Source: Isochrysis galbana
Taxonomy: Eukaryota > Haptophyta > Isochrysidales > Isochrysidaceae
Direction: 5' to 3'
NCBI GenBank assembly: GCA_018136815.1
Contig: CM030931.1
Span: 62,001 to 126,000, forward strand
Length of the DNA: 64,000 nt
Shown here: piece after piece, positions 28,221 through 38,098 of the stretch
Layout of the letters: every line of letters starts with the position of its first letter
How positions within the stretch are numbered: position 1 is the first letter of the stretch
The notes under the pieces: generated by a model
The model's input: the letters and a program-made list of their open reading frames with translations, nothing else
The model's database searches: none
Told to the model about the DNA's origin: nothing
Translations under genes and position numbers: made by a program

Positions 28221-31200
28221 GGTGATTGAAGGCAACCCGATGCTGCTGCTCGGGAACGACTTCTTAGCTACGCACGCCGCTTCGATTCAGCTCGCCTCCG
28301 ACAGCGCGGAAGGCTCTATCTCACTCGGTGCTCCATCCACGGTGGCTTCTCTTGAGGTTGACGGCAGTCCAAGCCCCGACGCTCCGCCGATCTTTCGCGT
28401 CTCGACGTCACCGATAGCGGTGGTCCCTATCAGCATGACTTGTGCACAGGTCTGTCCGACCTCCGCGAACCCAATCACGACTGACTTCTTCCGAGGGCCG
28501 CAAGCCGCCGAAAACGACAACCAGCTAGTCTCCGAGCCGCTCTTCAACACGGCCGATGAGTTTGCCGCCAAAGCGCCGGCGTCTTGTGGCTCCGAGTACC
28601 TCCTATATACCCATGAACCTATCACGATCCCGGCCTATCATCGGGCGACGTTTCACGTCCGAATTCCGCTAGCTCTTCGAGAACACGAAGACTGCGCCAT
28701 GCTCGTGGACCGACTCCCTACACGCGAGACTATTGACAGCTCTCCGCTCGTCATCCCTCAAGTAGAGAGGCCGAAATCCGACCACACCATCGCGGTTACG
28801 GTGGCCAATACTGACCCCAAACCACTACACCTTCCGTCGTTCCATCCTGTAGCTTCGCTACAGGTTCGATTCAAGATTCACGCTGGAACTTATCACCGCG
28901 TCGGTGACAATAACTCGCCGGATGTGATTGAGTCGCTCAACGAGGACCAACGCAAGCTCCTCGAGGCAGCCAAGATCGACCCCGAGGGCCGTCTCTCGAT
29001 GCCCCAACGTGAACAAGTTCGTCGTCTACTGGCCCGACGTATCGCTGCTTTCGCAATTGATCCGACCAACCCGAATCACACTCACGTGATGGAGGTAGAG
29101 CTACCGCTCAACCCTGGAGCCGAAGCTCACCGCCACGCACCGTCTAGAGTTGGACGAGAGGGTGAGAAGATCATAGAGGACGAAGTTTGCAAGATGGAGT
29201 CCGCGGGCATCATTAGGAAATCAAATTCGTCGTGGGCCTCTCGAGTCGTGTTAGTCACTAAGAAGGATGGCTCCGTACGTTTCTGCGTAGATTATCGCGA
29301 CGTCAACTCCAAGCTTCGTCTAGAGGACAGCCCTCTTCCCCTCACGGTAGAAGCCATCGACCGATTGTCGTCCGGCCAAGGCAACCTTGATTCTCTATTC
29401 CTTTGCACCCTGGACCTGGCATCTGGTTTCTGGGGTATACCGATCAAAGAGTCCGATAAACATATCACCGCGTTCACTACTCATCGCGGCAAGTACGAGT
29501 TCAATTACTTGCCTTTTGGTGTTCAATCCGGTCCCTCGTATATGTGCCGCCTCATGGACGCCGTTCTCGGTGGGCTGGCATGGGAGATTTGTATGCCATA
29601 CTTGGATGATGTCGGCGCCTGGTCGACAGGCGTAGGTGACTCGCTGCAGGCCAGGGAAGAGTCGTCATTCCAACAAATGTTACACCGTCTTGATCTTGTC
29701 TTGGAACGTCTCATCTGGGCGGGCCTCACTTGCAAGATGTCGAAATGCGTTTTCTTTGCCACCTCGGCTGAATATCTCGGCCACGTTGTTTCGCGTGAAG
29801 GTCTTCGGATGGATCCCAAGAAAGTGGAAGCCGTCTCGAAAATCGACCCTACCCAAATCAACTCTATCGAAGCCGTCCGTTCTTTCCTTGGACTGTGCTC
29901 GTACTACCGCCGTTTTATACGCCGTTTTGCGATCCGTGCAGCGCCGTTAACCGCTCTCACGCGGAAAGGGTGCGATGTCCCGGTCGAGTCGCAAACAGAA
30001 GCCTGTCGCCAGGCTATCGAAGATCTCAAGCAAGCTATCTGTGAAGAACCCGTACTCGCACCTCCTCGAGACGACCGTCCTTTCCTCGTTAAAACCGACG
30101 GTGCTAGCAAGCTCGGCATCGCCGGCGTCCTCGCCCAAAAAGACGACGAAGGGAGAGAGCGCGTCGTTGCATACTACGGTCGTAGCTTGAGTCCGGCTGA
30201 GCGCCATTGGACAGTCACTGAAATCGAACTTCTAGCAGCGCTAGAATCGATCCGAAATTGGAGGCCTTATCTTTGGGGTCGCCACTTCACCCTCGTCGTA
30301 GACCATTCAGCTTTGCGCTGGCTTCACACGATGAAAGATCAAGTCACCGGTGGTCCAGCCTCGCGCCTCATGCGATGGGTCCTGAAGCTAGCCGAATATC
30401 GATTCGACGTCGTGCACAAACCTGGAGTCACTCACTGGGACGCCGACGGCTTATCCCGCCTAGTTGCTCTCGAGCCCGATCACGATCCTCTCCATCTCGA
30501 GGAGAGTGACGTCCATTCTTTCGATTCTTCCGAAATTCACGACATAGTCGCCGCCGCGGTTACTTCATCCACCCTCACCGCTCGCCGCCAACAAGCAAGC
30601 GATAGGCTCGCTCGTCAAGCATCGGAATCTTCGGAGTCGATTACCTCCTCGTATCTCGATGTGGGCGTGCCTCATGCCGACGAATTACGTCAAGCGCTCT
30701 CTACCGACGATCTCGCCAGCTCGATCCTTTCTGAAGTCGAGTCGATCCTTCCGAAAGCTTCCTCTTCGATTGACTCTAGCTCGTCGTCGAAGAAAAGTTC
30801 CCGATTCCTCCTTCGCGATGGCCTACTCTACTACCGCTCCTCAGAAGCGGAAGAGGCTCCTCTTCGTTTGTACATTCCGGAGTCCCTTCGTGACACGTAC
30901 CTCCGCGCCTACCATGACCACCTTGGTCACCCAGGTGCGACAAGGATGTCTACCCTACTTCGTACTCGAGTGTACTGGCCTGGCTTGTCCGCCTCTGTAT
31001 CGGAATACGTTCGAGAGTGCCACGAATGCACTCTTGGCAAACCGTTACCGCGACCGCTCGCCCATCCATCCGGTCTTTCTATCGGATCCTATCCTTTCGA
31101 CGTCGTCTATTGCGATATTCTTTCGATGGCTCCCACTCACGATTTCGTATCCGGCCGCTCCGGTTTTGACAAGCTGATTGTTTTCGTCGATTCTCTCTCT

Positions 31201-32316
31201 CGTTGGATTGAAGCTGAGCCTTGCAACGGTAACCCCTCGTCCGCGAAATGTCTAGACGTCTTCATGCGTCTCATCGTATCTCGTTATGGAGTCCCTCGCC
31301 AACTTCGAACCGACGCCGGCTCGAATCTTTGCTCTCGATTAGTGGACCTAATTCTCAAAGCGACCGGCACGGACTTGAGCACTACTGAAGCCTATCGCCA
31401 CGAAGGCGTAGGGCTAGTGGAAAGAGCTCAACAAACTCTCCTCACGATGACTCGAGTCTCCAATGAAGGCGGCGCCCATTGGGTCGATCACCTTCCGTTT
31501 CTTCTCATGTCTATGCGAGCGACCGCCGGTCGCGTCGTACCCAAGTCACCCGCGGCTATCTTGTTTGGTCGGGAGCTTCGTCTTCCAGCTCAACTTGCTG
31601 ACCCTGCTCCTGTTCTCGAGTTGCTTCCATCTAGGCCTCCGTCCGATGCCGTCATTTACGCCACCGAGCTCAATAAGAAGCTTCTCGAGTCGTGGCGTTC
31701 CGCCCTCGAAAGTACTCAAGAAGCCCAACGCGAATCGATGCGCTCCGCCTCTCAAAAGTCTAAACTCGGTGTTACCTTCAAACAAGGAGACAGAGTTTGT
31801 CGTCGAATCCCTGGCCACGCCAACAAACTTCAATACCTCTACTCCGGTCCTTACCGAGTAGAAGAAGCCATCTCGGCTACTCGCTACCGTCTACGCGATC
31901 TCGAAAATCGTCAAGTCAAGGATGAAGTTCACATTTCCAATCTTCGTCCGTACTTTACCGTCACCGATTCGTCTCCGCTCGCTGGAGATGAGTATTTGGT
32001 CGAAGAGTTACTCGATCGCAAGGGCGATGGAGTTTCATTCAAGTATCTCGTCAAATGGCGCGGCTATCCTCGTTCTGAAGCTACTTGGGAGTCTCGAATT
32101 GAGTTGCTTCGGCGTTGTGCTGATCTAGTTGAGTCGTACGACACCACTTTCGACCGCCGTCCGGTTCAACCCCAAGCTCACTCCGCTGTAGACTCCTCTT
32201 CAAGTCCAAGCTCAAGTTCCCAATCCAATCAAGTTATTCCACGTCGAATTCAAGAGACAAGTCGTACTCCTCCTGATCTGCCTTCGAGTCGTACTCGTTC
32301 TCGTTCACAATCGTAG
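27853..32316 (+). CDS. Pol of copy C: protease, reverse transcriptase, RNase H, integrase, chromodomain
   Basis: The frame is open from GTG 27853, which is probably not a real start. Numbering from it: aspartic protease with D60 in ADTGAG and ILLGND-like MLLLGNDF; RT with FCVDYRDVN, LDLASGFWGIPI and active site Y583-L-D585-D586 (29599-29610); RNase H with KTDGAS and ERHWTVTEIELLA; the integrase His-His-Cys-Cys finger (HDHLGHPG, CHEC); the catalytic triad D1088, D1154, E1190, a D,D-35-E spacing; and a C-terminal chromodomain from about D1379 (EYLVEELLDRK ... YLVKWRGY ... TWES). Chromodomains direct integration toward particular chromatin. All key residues are present, so the enzymes look intact; only the join to the upstream frame is broken. 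Confidence 0.95.
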   Translation: MDFSFVIRRPESVVDTLPSAYPRHCLYVRDLMVCRSGEAAGKEGVILADSALTVNSTLADTGAGPSVVTTSLLSSLPNDACVERLPQAVVTPLHGPDGLPLITRGKARIVFSVGGFLFRHTFMVIEGNPMLLLGNDFLATHAASIQLASDSAEGSISLGAPSTVASLEVDGSPSPDAPPIFRVSTSPIAVVPISMTCAQVCPTSANPITTDFFRGPQAAENDNQLVSEPLFNTADEFAAKAPASCGSEYLLYTHEPITIPAYHRATFHVRIPLALREHEDCAMLVDRLPTRETIDSSPLVIPQVERPKSDHTIAVTVANTDPKPLHLPSFHPVASLQVRFKIHAGTYHRVGDNNSPDVIESLNEDQRKLLEAAKIDPEGRLSMPQREQVRRLLARRIAAFAIDPTNPNHTHVMEVELPLNPGAEAHRHAPSRVGREGEKIIEDEVCKMESAGIIRKSNSSWASRVVLVTKKDGSVRFCVDYRDVNSKLRLEDSPLPLTVEAIDRLSSGQGNLDSLFLCTLDLASGFWGIPIKESDKHITAFTTHRGKYEFNYLPFGVQSGPSYMCRLMDAVLGGLAWEICMPYLDDVGAWSTGVGDSLQAREESSFQQMLHRLDLVLERLIWAGLTCKMSKCVFFATSAEYLGHVVSREGLRMDPKKVEAVSKIDPTQINSIEAVRSFLGLCSYYRRFIRRFAIRAAPLTALTRKGCDVPVESQTEACRQAIEDLKQAICEEPVLAPPRDDRPFLVKTDGASKLGIAGVLAQKDDEGRERVVAYYGRSLSPAERHWTVTEIELLAALESIRNWRPYLWGRHFTLVVDHSALRWLHTMKDQVTGGPASRLMRWVLKLAEYRFDVVHKPGVTHWDADGLSRLVALEPDHDPLHLEESDVHSFDSSEIHDIVAAAVTSSTLTARRQQASDRLARQASESSESITSSYLDVGVPHADELRQALSTDDLASSILSEVESILPKASSSIDSSSSSKKSSRFLLRDGLLYYRSSEAEEAPLRLYIPESLRDTYLRAYHDHLGHPGATRMSTLLRTRVYWPGLSASVSEYVRECHECTLGKPLPRPLAHPSGLSIGSYPFDVVYCDILSMAPTHDFVSGRSGFDKLIVFVDSLSRWIEAEPCNGNPSSAKCLDVFMRLIVSRYGVPRQLRTDAGSNLCSRLVDLILKATGTDLSTTEAYRHEGVGLVERAQQTLLTMTRVSNEGGAHWVDHLPFLLMSMRATAGRVVPKSPAAILFGRELRLPAQLADPAPVLELLPSRPPSDAVIYATELNKKLLESWRSALESTQEAQRESMRSASQKSKLGVTFKQGDRVCRRIPGHANKLQYLYSGPYRVEEAISATRYRLRDLENRQVKDEVHISNLRPYFTVTDSSPLAGDEYLVEELLDRKGDGVSFKYLVKWRGYPRSEATWESRIELLRRCADLVESYDTTFDRRPVQPQAHSAVDSSSSPSSSSQSNQVIPRRIQETSRTPPDLPSSRTRSRSQS

Positions 32317-32551
32317 CGCTAAGTCGACCGGAAGTGGATGATTAGCGTCGCGTCAGCGCCTGACCCAGCGCAACTGCCCGAGCAAAACTCCTGTAAAAGG
32401 GAGAACGTGGTAGGACGTGGCGTACGAAATCGGGGGCCGCCGCGCTAAGCTGCCGATTTTGTGCTCGCTTTGGATCCATGGGTTAATCCTCCTCCTCTAG
32501 TCTCTCGTCTCGTATGGTTAAATGAACTCTCTTGGCTCGACATCGGGAGAC
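32317..32551. other. Non-coding stretch between pol stop and polypurine tract
   Basis: About 235 bp after the chromodomain stop codon with no coding potential that I can support. It contains CTCGACATCGGGAGACGTCTCGA, a near-palindromic segment shared with the second family at about 18587. Confidence 0.6.
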
Positions 32552-32572
32552 GTCTCGATTTAAGTCGGGGGG
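32552..32572 (+). promoter_or_regulatory. Polypurine tract before the 3' LTR
   Basis: AAGTCGGGGGG lies immediately 5' of the LTR start TGTTGTATTCC, the position expected for plus-strand priming. The same tract precedes the second family's LTR at 18613-18622. Confidence 0.75.
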
Positions 32573-33980
32573 TGTTGTATTCCTGCCCATCTGAAGGCTG
32601 TAGGCATGAATATTCGTGTAAGGTACGCGCTCACAATTACAATTGAACAGTTCCCCGTGTTGCCACTGACGCACAAGACACACAGATTCGGATTCCCCAT
32701 GGTCTCAAGTCCAGGTTTGCAGATTTTGGTCTCGAAATTTGCGATTCGAATTTTGTTTTTGCTGTTACTATAATTGTTGGCTCGTTTAAGGTAATAAACC
32801 GGCATGACTTCGACTTCTCGTTCTGCAGTCGCTCTGCGAGACTCTCTCTCTCTCTCTCTCTCTCTCCGTCCGCCTCTCCTCGGCCGACGGCAAGAAGATT
32901 CGTCCAAAACATTCTCCGGTCCCAAGATATCTCGTGGGGGGTCTCTCCGCGCTCCGCGAGGGAAAGGACGCGATCTCGCTCCGAGATCACCCTCGCGCCC
33001 TCCCACGCTGCCCCGCCGTGCCCTCGGTCCCTCGCCCCCCCGCGGCAGGTTCTTCCTCTCGGCGTGCCATCCGTCGCCTCCGGCCGTTATATTATTCCCC
33101 CCCCCGCGCGAGGTTCTTCTCCTCCGCGCGCGTTCGTTTCCTCCGGCCGTCGTTCGTTCCCCCCCCGCGCGCGCTGTTTCCCCCCCCTCGCTTCGATTCC
33201 TCTCGCGGTTCCTTCGATGATTGCCTCCATCTCGTCCGTTCTTCTTCGCGATCCTCGCGGAGGGGGCACCGACGTTTAATGTTAGTTTCGTCGCGGTTTC
33301 GATGAAAGAAAGGAAGAACGAATGGCACGCGCCTCGCGTCTCGCGTCTTGTTTCGTCGCCCCTTGCTCGTTGCTTGTCTAGAAGGTCTCTCCGCACATCG
33401 CCTTCTTCCCCCGGCGCGATTTTGGATCTCTCCTCGACCCTCCGCGTTGGCTTCAGCGGACGAGTTCCACTTTAACGATAGTTCGAACCCTTCGGTGGCG
33501 TAGTTATGCGCTCTCTTTCCGTATATCTTCGCGCATGACGAGCGATCGCGACTTCAGCCTTCGCCGCGCGGGGAGGGGTTTGTTTATCGTATGATTCCGG
33601 AGTGTTTACGTTAGTTTTCTGAGCCCAAGGACTTTGGTTTTTGGTTTCTGTGAGTGTTTTTGTAGCAACTTCGTCGAGTCCACCGTGTTCCCAAGCGAGT
33701 CCCCCCGAGTTCCCGAGTCTATACCCGAGTCAACGAGTCAATACCAGCCAAGCACGCGCCTGAGCCACCCCAGTCGCCTGCCACCACCTCCCACAAGCCT
33801 CCTTCCACACTTCCGCGCCCACCGTGCTCCGTGCGTGCGTCGTGCGTCGTGCGTCGATCACCATGCCCGTAGTCACCCCCGAGGAAAGCTCCATGACTCC
33901 CCACAAGAACCGCGTTCCGCGCTAGCTGCCGGCGCGCCCTCGCAGGCAATCTCCAAGAGTGAGATCAGCCTGCTCTGACA
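32573..33980 (+). repeat. 3' LTR of copy C
   Basis: It matches the 5' LTR over its whole length, TGTTGTATTCC to TGCTCTGACA, with a handful of differences, mostly one-base changes in C- and G-runs. No clear target-site duplication can be tested because the 5' flank is a gap. Confidence 0.93.
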
Positions 33981-34218
33981 TCCTCCGCGCGCCGGTTCGT
34001 TTCCTCCGGCCGTCGTTCGTTCCCCCCCCCCGCGCACTGTTCCCCCCCTCGCTTCGTTCCTCTCACGATTCCTTCGATGATTGCCTCCATCTCGTCCGTT
34101 CTTCTTCGCGATTCTCGCGGAGGGGGCACCGACGTTTAACGTTAGTTTCGCCGCGTTTTCGGTGAAAGAAAGGAAGAACGAATGGCACGCGCCCCGCGTC
34201 TCGCGTCTTGTTTCGTCG
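33981..34218 (+). repeat. Older LTR fragment abutting copy C
   Basis: TCCTCCGCGCGCCGGTTCG onward matches the middle of the LTR (about 33118-33360) with clear substitutions, so it is older than copy C. It breaks off at CGTCGCGAG. Copy C may have inserted into or recombined with this fragment. Confidence 0.8.
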
Positions 34219-34284
34219 CGAGAAGGGGGGGTGAAGAAGGGTTGGGTGGCACAGGGGAGGGCGGGAGAGAAGGGGAAGGAATGC

Positions 34285-34576
34285 AATGCTCAAGCCCCCT
34301 CTTTATTGGCAATTTGCGTGAGCTGATCGTAATTAAATACCCTCTATCGAAACGCCTGAATGATATGTATGCCCTTATGAACTTGCCGTATTGGTCATCA
34401 TCAAGCTTATTCACGAATTTTTCGTACAGCTCATTCTCCTTGTTGTTCTTCAGAGCTCGATCAATTTCGTACCGCCACGTCCCGTTGTCGGATGCCGTGC
34501 TCGTAAGGATATTCTTGATATCGTTCGGATTTAGTACTGTTGAGTAATTTATGTCAACATCGCTAGTGCTGGACAT
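34285..34576 (-). CDS. Orphan protein fragment, paralogous to a segment at 48.9 kb
   Basis: A lower-GC frame starts at ATG 34576, next to the gap, and reads MSSTSDVDINYSTVLNPNDI and onward: a charged, probably helical protein of about 95 residues before it becomes low complexity and enters the LTR fragment. The segment TVLNPNDIKNILTSTASD corresponds to TILHPDYIKTIILRSTASD encoded on the minus strand at 48860-49085. I do not recognise the family. It looks like the N-terminus of a diverged multigene or element protein, truncated by the LTR. Confidence 0.45.
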
Positions 34577-34580
34577 GTTT

Positions 34581-34680
34581 NNNNNNNNNNNNNNNNNNNN
34601 NNNNNNNNNNNNNNNNNNNNNNNNNNNNNNNNNNNNNNNNNNNNNNNNNNNNNNNNNNNNNNNNNNNNNNNNNNNNNNNN
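34581..34680. other. Assembly gap (100 N)
   Basis: Exactly 100 N, followed directly by a GA microsatellite. The gap probably reflects the microsatellite. Confidence 0.99.
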
Positions 34681-34874
34681 GAGAGAGAGAGGGGAGAGAG
34701 AGAGAGAGAGGGGGGGGGGGGGGGGAGGAGAGAGGAGAGAGGAAGAGGAGAGGAGAGAGGGGAGGGAGAGAGGAGGAGAGAGAGGAGGAGGGAGGGAGGG
34801 AGAGAGAGAGAGAGAGGGGAGGGGAGAGAGAGGGAGAGAGAGAGAGGAGAGGAGGGAGGGAGAGGAGAGAGAAA

Positions 34875-34962
<88 letters not shown>

Positions 34963-35590
34963 AGAGAGAGAGAGAGAGAGAGGAGGCAGAGAGAGGCAGA
35001 GAGAGAGAGAGAGCCTAGTTGCTCCATCAGCCTAATATTAGGTCCTGATATCATGATATAAGGTCCACCACCCCTGATACCTGATATTAGGTCATCCATT
35101 TATAAGTATAACTTTCAAAGGAAAAAGAATAGTTCGCACTATCCGGCTAGAGTCGGGAGATCGCCTAGTCACGACGACGACATCACATATACAGGCGGCG
35201 CCCAGGACAAGGAGAAGGAGGTAGGTAGGGTGAGGAAAGCTCCCGGGCCCCCCTTTCATAATCACCACCCTAGAAAAACTAGCAGCCCAGACGCCCAGAT
35301 ACCAGATACGCAGTGCAGGAAGGAGGTCTCTGTACTAAAACTAAATAACACCATTAGACCATTAGCCATTAGATCTCATTACTATTATTACACTACCATA
35401 TTATAACATTAGTAACCCGATATGAGGACCTGATATTAGGTCCTGATATGAGGTGTAAGGTCGCCGAGACCTGACGACCTGACACCTGCTGACGGAGCAA
35501 CTGGGAGAGAGAGAGGCAAAGAGAGAGAGAGAGGCAGAGAGAGAGAGAGAGAGAGAGGCAGAGAGGGGGGGGGGGGCAGAGAGAAGAGAG
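34681..35590 (+). repeat. GA-rich microsatellite interrupted by a small transposon
   Basis: GAGAGA tracts with G-runs fill 34681-35013 and resume at about 35507-35590. Between them lies the hAT-like insertion described below. Long reading frames here are only Arg/Glu low complexity and are not genes. Confidence 0.9.
35015..35504. mobile_element. Non-autonomous hAT-like element (MITE) inside the GA tract
   Basis: The left end TAGTTGCTCCATCAG (about 35016) and the right end CTGACGGAGCAACTG (about 35490-35504) are imperfect inverted repeats of about 15 bp. Inside each end lie several CCTGATATTAGG-type palindromes. It has no coding frame. GA repeat on both sides shows that it jumped into the microsatellite. 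The right end resembles the end downstream of the hAT transposase at 44.78 kb (CTGACGGGGCATCT), which suggests that family. An 8-bp target duplication cannot be verified within GA repeats. Confidence 0.65.
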
Positions 35591-35599
35591 GGAGGTTAT

Positions 35600-36180
35600 G
35601 AGGTTATGCTGTTAAAATAAAAAACGGAATCATCGTAGAAATAATTTAAATCAATTAAATAGAAATAGAATATTTTTATGAAAATATACTTTTCAATTAA
35701 TTATTCGAATAATAATAAATCAAAAACGGAGTGAGCTAATTAAATATAATTTATTATATTTATATTATTTTTTTACGAAAATATACTTTTCAATGAATTC
35801 TTCGAATAATAATCAAAAACGGAATTAGTGTATGGAGTATGGATAATTTTAATTAATTAATTACAATTTATTATAATTTTTTCGAAAATACACTTCTCAA
35901 CGAATTATTCAAATTAAAGTTTAGTGAAGTAATAGTAATAAAATCATTATTTAGTGACAATAATCAATAAATTTGATCCTTAAAAATGTTGACTTAAAAT
36001 TATAATTTGATCGTAATTATAATTATCTTAGTAAACCTTAGTTTTTTAAAAATGAAGACTTGTAGTCATAGTCATAGCGTCGTTTGAATAAACACATAAC
36101 TGTAAATTTTATTTTTATTTGGTTTTTTGTGATTTTTATTTATTTTAAATATTCTTAAATCTTAATATTTTACTTGACGA
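35600..36180. repeat. AT-rich island with diverged tandem repeats of about 100 bp
   Basis: About 580 bp strongly AT-rich in an otherwise GC-rich region. Three diverged units begin at GAAAATATACTTTTCAATT (35679), GAAAATATACTTTTCAATG (35777) and GAAAATACACTTCTCAACG (35884), each followed by ATTCGAATAAT-like and AAAACGGA strings. No gene is seen. The origin could be satellite, organelle-derived or foreign DNA. Confidence 0.8.
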
Positions 36181-36239
36181 GTAGCTCGGTCGGGAAGATT
36201 TGGTTGGCATCGCTCTGTTAGGTCGGGGGCGACTCAGCA

Positions 36240-36565
36240 ACGGCGACCGATGCGAGAGTCCCCGCGCGGGTTCGGGGGCGAGCATGGACGAGCGCCCATC
36301 GTGCCATTCGCGACGGCTACCGCTTTTGGCGCCGCGGCCACGCTTGTCGCGGCGAGCCTTCCGCCGTTTCCGCGAGGACGTCGAAGAATCACTCGAATCC
36401 GATTCGCTGGTTGTCGACCGATCAGAAGAGCACGGCTCCGACGAGTCCTCCGAGGTCGAGGACGAGCTTGAGGAGTAGTGGCGCCGGCGGCGGCGCTCCT
36501 TCTTAGCCTTATGGGCCTTCTTTCTTTCTGGAGGGGCTGGTGCCGGCGGCAGAGGCGGCGGGGGT
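36240..36565 (-). pseudogene. Basic Ser/Arg-rich C-terminus of an element ORF1 (out of frame with 36565-37425)
   Basis: Read leftward, one frame encodes Lys/Arg clusters followed by Ser/Asp/Glu repeats and another basic cluster. It follows the stop of the ORF1 above and is probably its frameshifted C-terminus, a likely nucleic-acid-binding tail. It ends where the AT-rich island begins, so the element's 3' part is missing. Confidence 0.5.
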
Positions 36566-37425
36566 TAGGTCCCTCCCGTATTCTCGAGTGGAGTACCCGG
36601 GGGGTAGCGGGCAGGCTCCTGGCGGCCATTGGCCGACGGTGGGGCCCTTTCGCGCTCGACGGCCATAGCTATCGCGGATAGCTGTTGCGAGAATTGCTCG
36701 GCCATGGCTTTCATCAGCTCCATGTAGTGCTGCTCCACGGGACTGGGCGCCGACAGCTCCGTCGGAACTGACGGCGGTGCGAAGGTATGGCCCGGTGCGG
36801 AATGGCGATGAGGGTTGGGAATTGTGATCCCGGGCGCATCTTCTGCCAGGACGCGAGGGCGTGGGGCGGTCGGGACCGCGGCGACACGATCGAGGGTGGC
36901 TCGGTAGGGCTCGTAGGCCCCCTCCGAGTCCGATGGCAACGGTGGGGCGGCCTCATCCGCCTCCGAGGGGGAAGGATATGCCTCAACAGCCTCTTCCATG
37001 CAGATTTCAGTGAGAGCGGGCTCATGCCCGCTCTCCCCAGCATCGGAGGGCGATGGGGGTGGTGATGGAGGCGCGGCGCCGGCCCCGAATGGGTGAAAGA
37101 CGGCAGTAGCCGCGAGCTCGGCCTCTGAGGAGGCGCGGTCTTCGGGAGTGGTGGTGGGCAGAGCGGGCAGGAGGCCCGCTTCTGCAGGAGGAGGGGCCTT
37201 GGGCCCCTTTGGTGGGCCCGGCGCGGGACGCGTCGACTTTGATTCTTCACCTGACGGATCCGAGGTTACCACTGCCTCGGATGGGAACGGAGGGAACGGA
37301 AGGGAAGCGGCGAGAGGCGCGGCGGAAGTTGGGGAGTGGCCAATGACGGGCTGGACCACCTCCTCAGCAGAGAAAGGCGGGAGGACGGGCCTGGGCGAGG
37401 GCGAGCGCGACGACGGAGCGGACAT
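36565..37425 (-). CDS. Proline-rich ORF1 protein of a mobile element (MSAPSSRSPSP family)
   Basis: The 286-residue frame starts MSAPSSRSPSPRPVLPPF and is dominated by Pro, Ser, Ala and Glu, with a helical stretch near the C-terminus (YMELMKAMAEQFSQQLSAIA) that may oligomerise. Two other loci start with related proteins and leaders: 61574 (MSAPSSRSPSPLP) and 41830 (MSSLSPPSSPSLKP). The shared start, the shared 670-bp leader and the repetitive context mark it as an element protein, most like ORF1 or Gag of a retroelement. No CCHC finger is seen. Assignment to LINE or LTR class is open. Confidence 0.6.
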   Translation of the reverse strand: MSAPSSRSPSPRPVLPPFSAEEVVQPVIGHSPTSAAPLAASLPFPPFPSEAVVTSDPSGEESKSTRPAPGPPKGPKAPPPAEAGLLPALPTTTPEDRASSEAELAATAVFHPFGAGAAPPSPPPSPSDAGESGHEPALTEICMEEAVEAYPSPSEADEAAPPLPSDSEGAYEPYRATLDRVAAVPTAPRPRVLAEDAPGITIPNPHRHSAPGHTFAPPSVPTELSAPSPVEQHYMELMKAMAEQFSQQLSAIAMAVERERAPPSANGRQEPARYPPGTPLENTGGT

Positions 37426-38098
37426 GGCTGGGCGGATCGGGATGGATAGGCTGGGGCTGAGGGATTGGAGAGGTTTGGTATTGAGGTAGTGTTGAGAACG
37501 AGGGACGAGAACGGGGACGAGAACGAGGACGAGAGCGACGAACGAAGAACGACAGCCGACAGACGGCTAGAGGCCGATGGACCGACGAGATGACACTACA
37601 CTCACATCAACACTCTCCACACTAACGTATCCCTATCACGGAACGCACAGGAACCCGCTGGCAGATCGAACAAGGAAGAGAATGCCGACAAGAGAGCGAC
37701 GGGGCGACGGACGATCCGACGGGGCGACAGTTACGCACAGGAATAAGGAGGGAATCTTTCGAAAACCCTTAAGTGATTTGATGAAGACCGAAGTAAAATA
37801 GCGCCACGATATAATCCAACGGCCAACACCTGAGGGGGAATCAGGGTCACACATGGGGCGGTTCCTTGCACCGGCGATACCTGACCGCGCGACTTAGCCT
37901 AAAACGCGAGGAGCACGCAAGGAGGTAAGCCAGGTGGGGGGCAAGCAGGCGACAAAGGAGGCGATAAAGGAGGCGAGGGCAACAAGGGCGAATGGACGAA
38001 TGTAGGACACTACGACGGTGACTCGTGGCTAGCCTGCAAGGAGGGAACAAAGAAACGCAAACAACTTCTAAAACAAAAAGGTCGATCGCGGATGCGAC
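37426..38098 (-). mobile_element. 5' leader of the MSAPSS element, starting TGTCGCATCCGCGATCGAC
   Basis: Read leftward, it begins at 38098 with TGTCGCATCCGCGATCGAC and runs about 670 bp to ATG 37425. It is homologous to 61575-62260, sharing blocks such as GATACGTTAGTGTGG and CGCTCTCTTGTCGGC. The fixed outer boundary in both copies implies a true element terminus. Confidence 0.75.

Larger units (their letters stand above)
19712..33980 (+). mobile_element. Ty3/Gypsy chromodomain retrotransposon, copy C (near-complete, 14.3 kb)
   Basis: Two nearly identical LTRs (19712-21123 and 32573-33980) flank an 11.4-kb interior. Order: Gag, CCHC knuckle, UAG, low-complexity linker, methyltransferase, protease, RT, RNase H, integrase, chromodomain. 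This is the Ty3/Gypsy order (RT before integrase) with a C-terminal chromodomain, the mark of chromoviruses. The high LTR similarity implies recent insertion. The length is more than double a typical Gypsy element because of the linker, the methyltransferase and long LTRs. The only clear lesion in pol is a perfect 340-bp tandem duplication at 27541-28220. I see no tRNA-type TGG primer site right after the LTR (AGCACAAAATC), so the priming mode is unresolved. Confidence 0.95.

Noticed and set aside
34563-35099. Long Ser/Leu and Arg/Glu frames in the GA microsatellite
   Set aside because: Translation of a dinucleotide repeat crossing an N gap; no coding signal.
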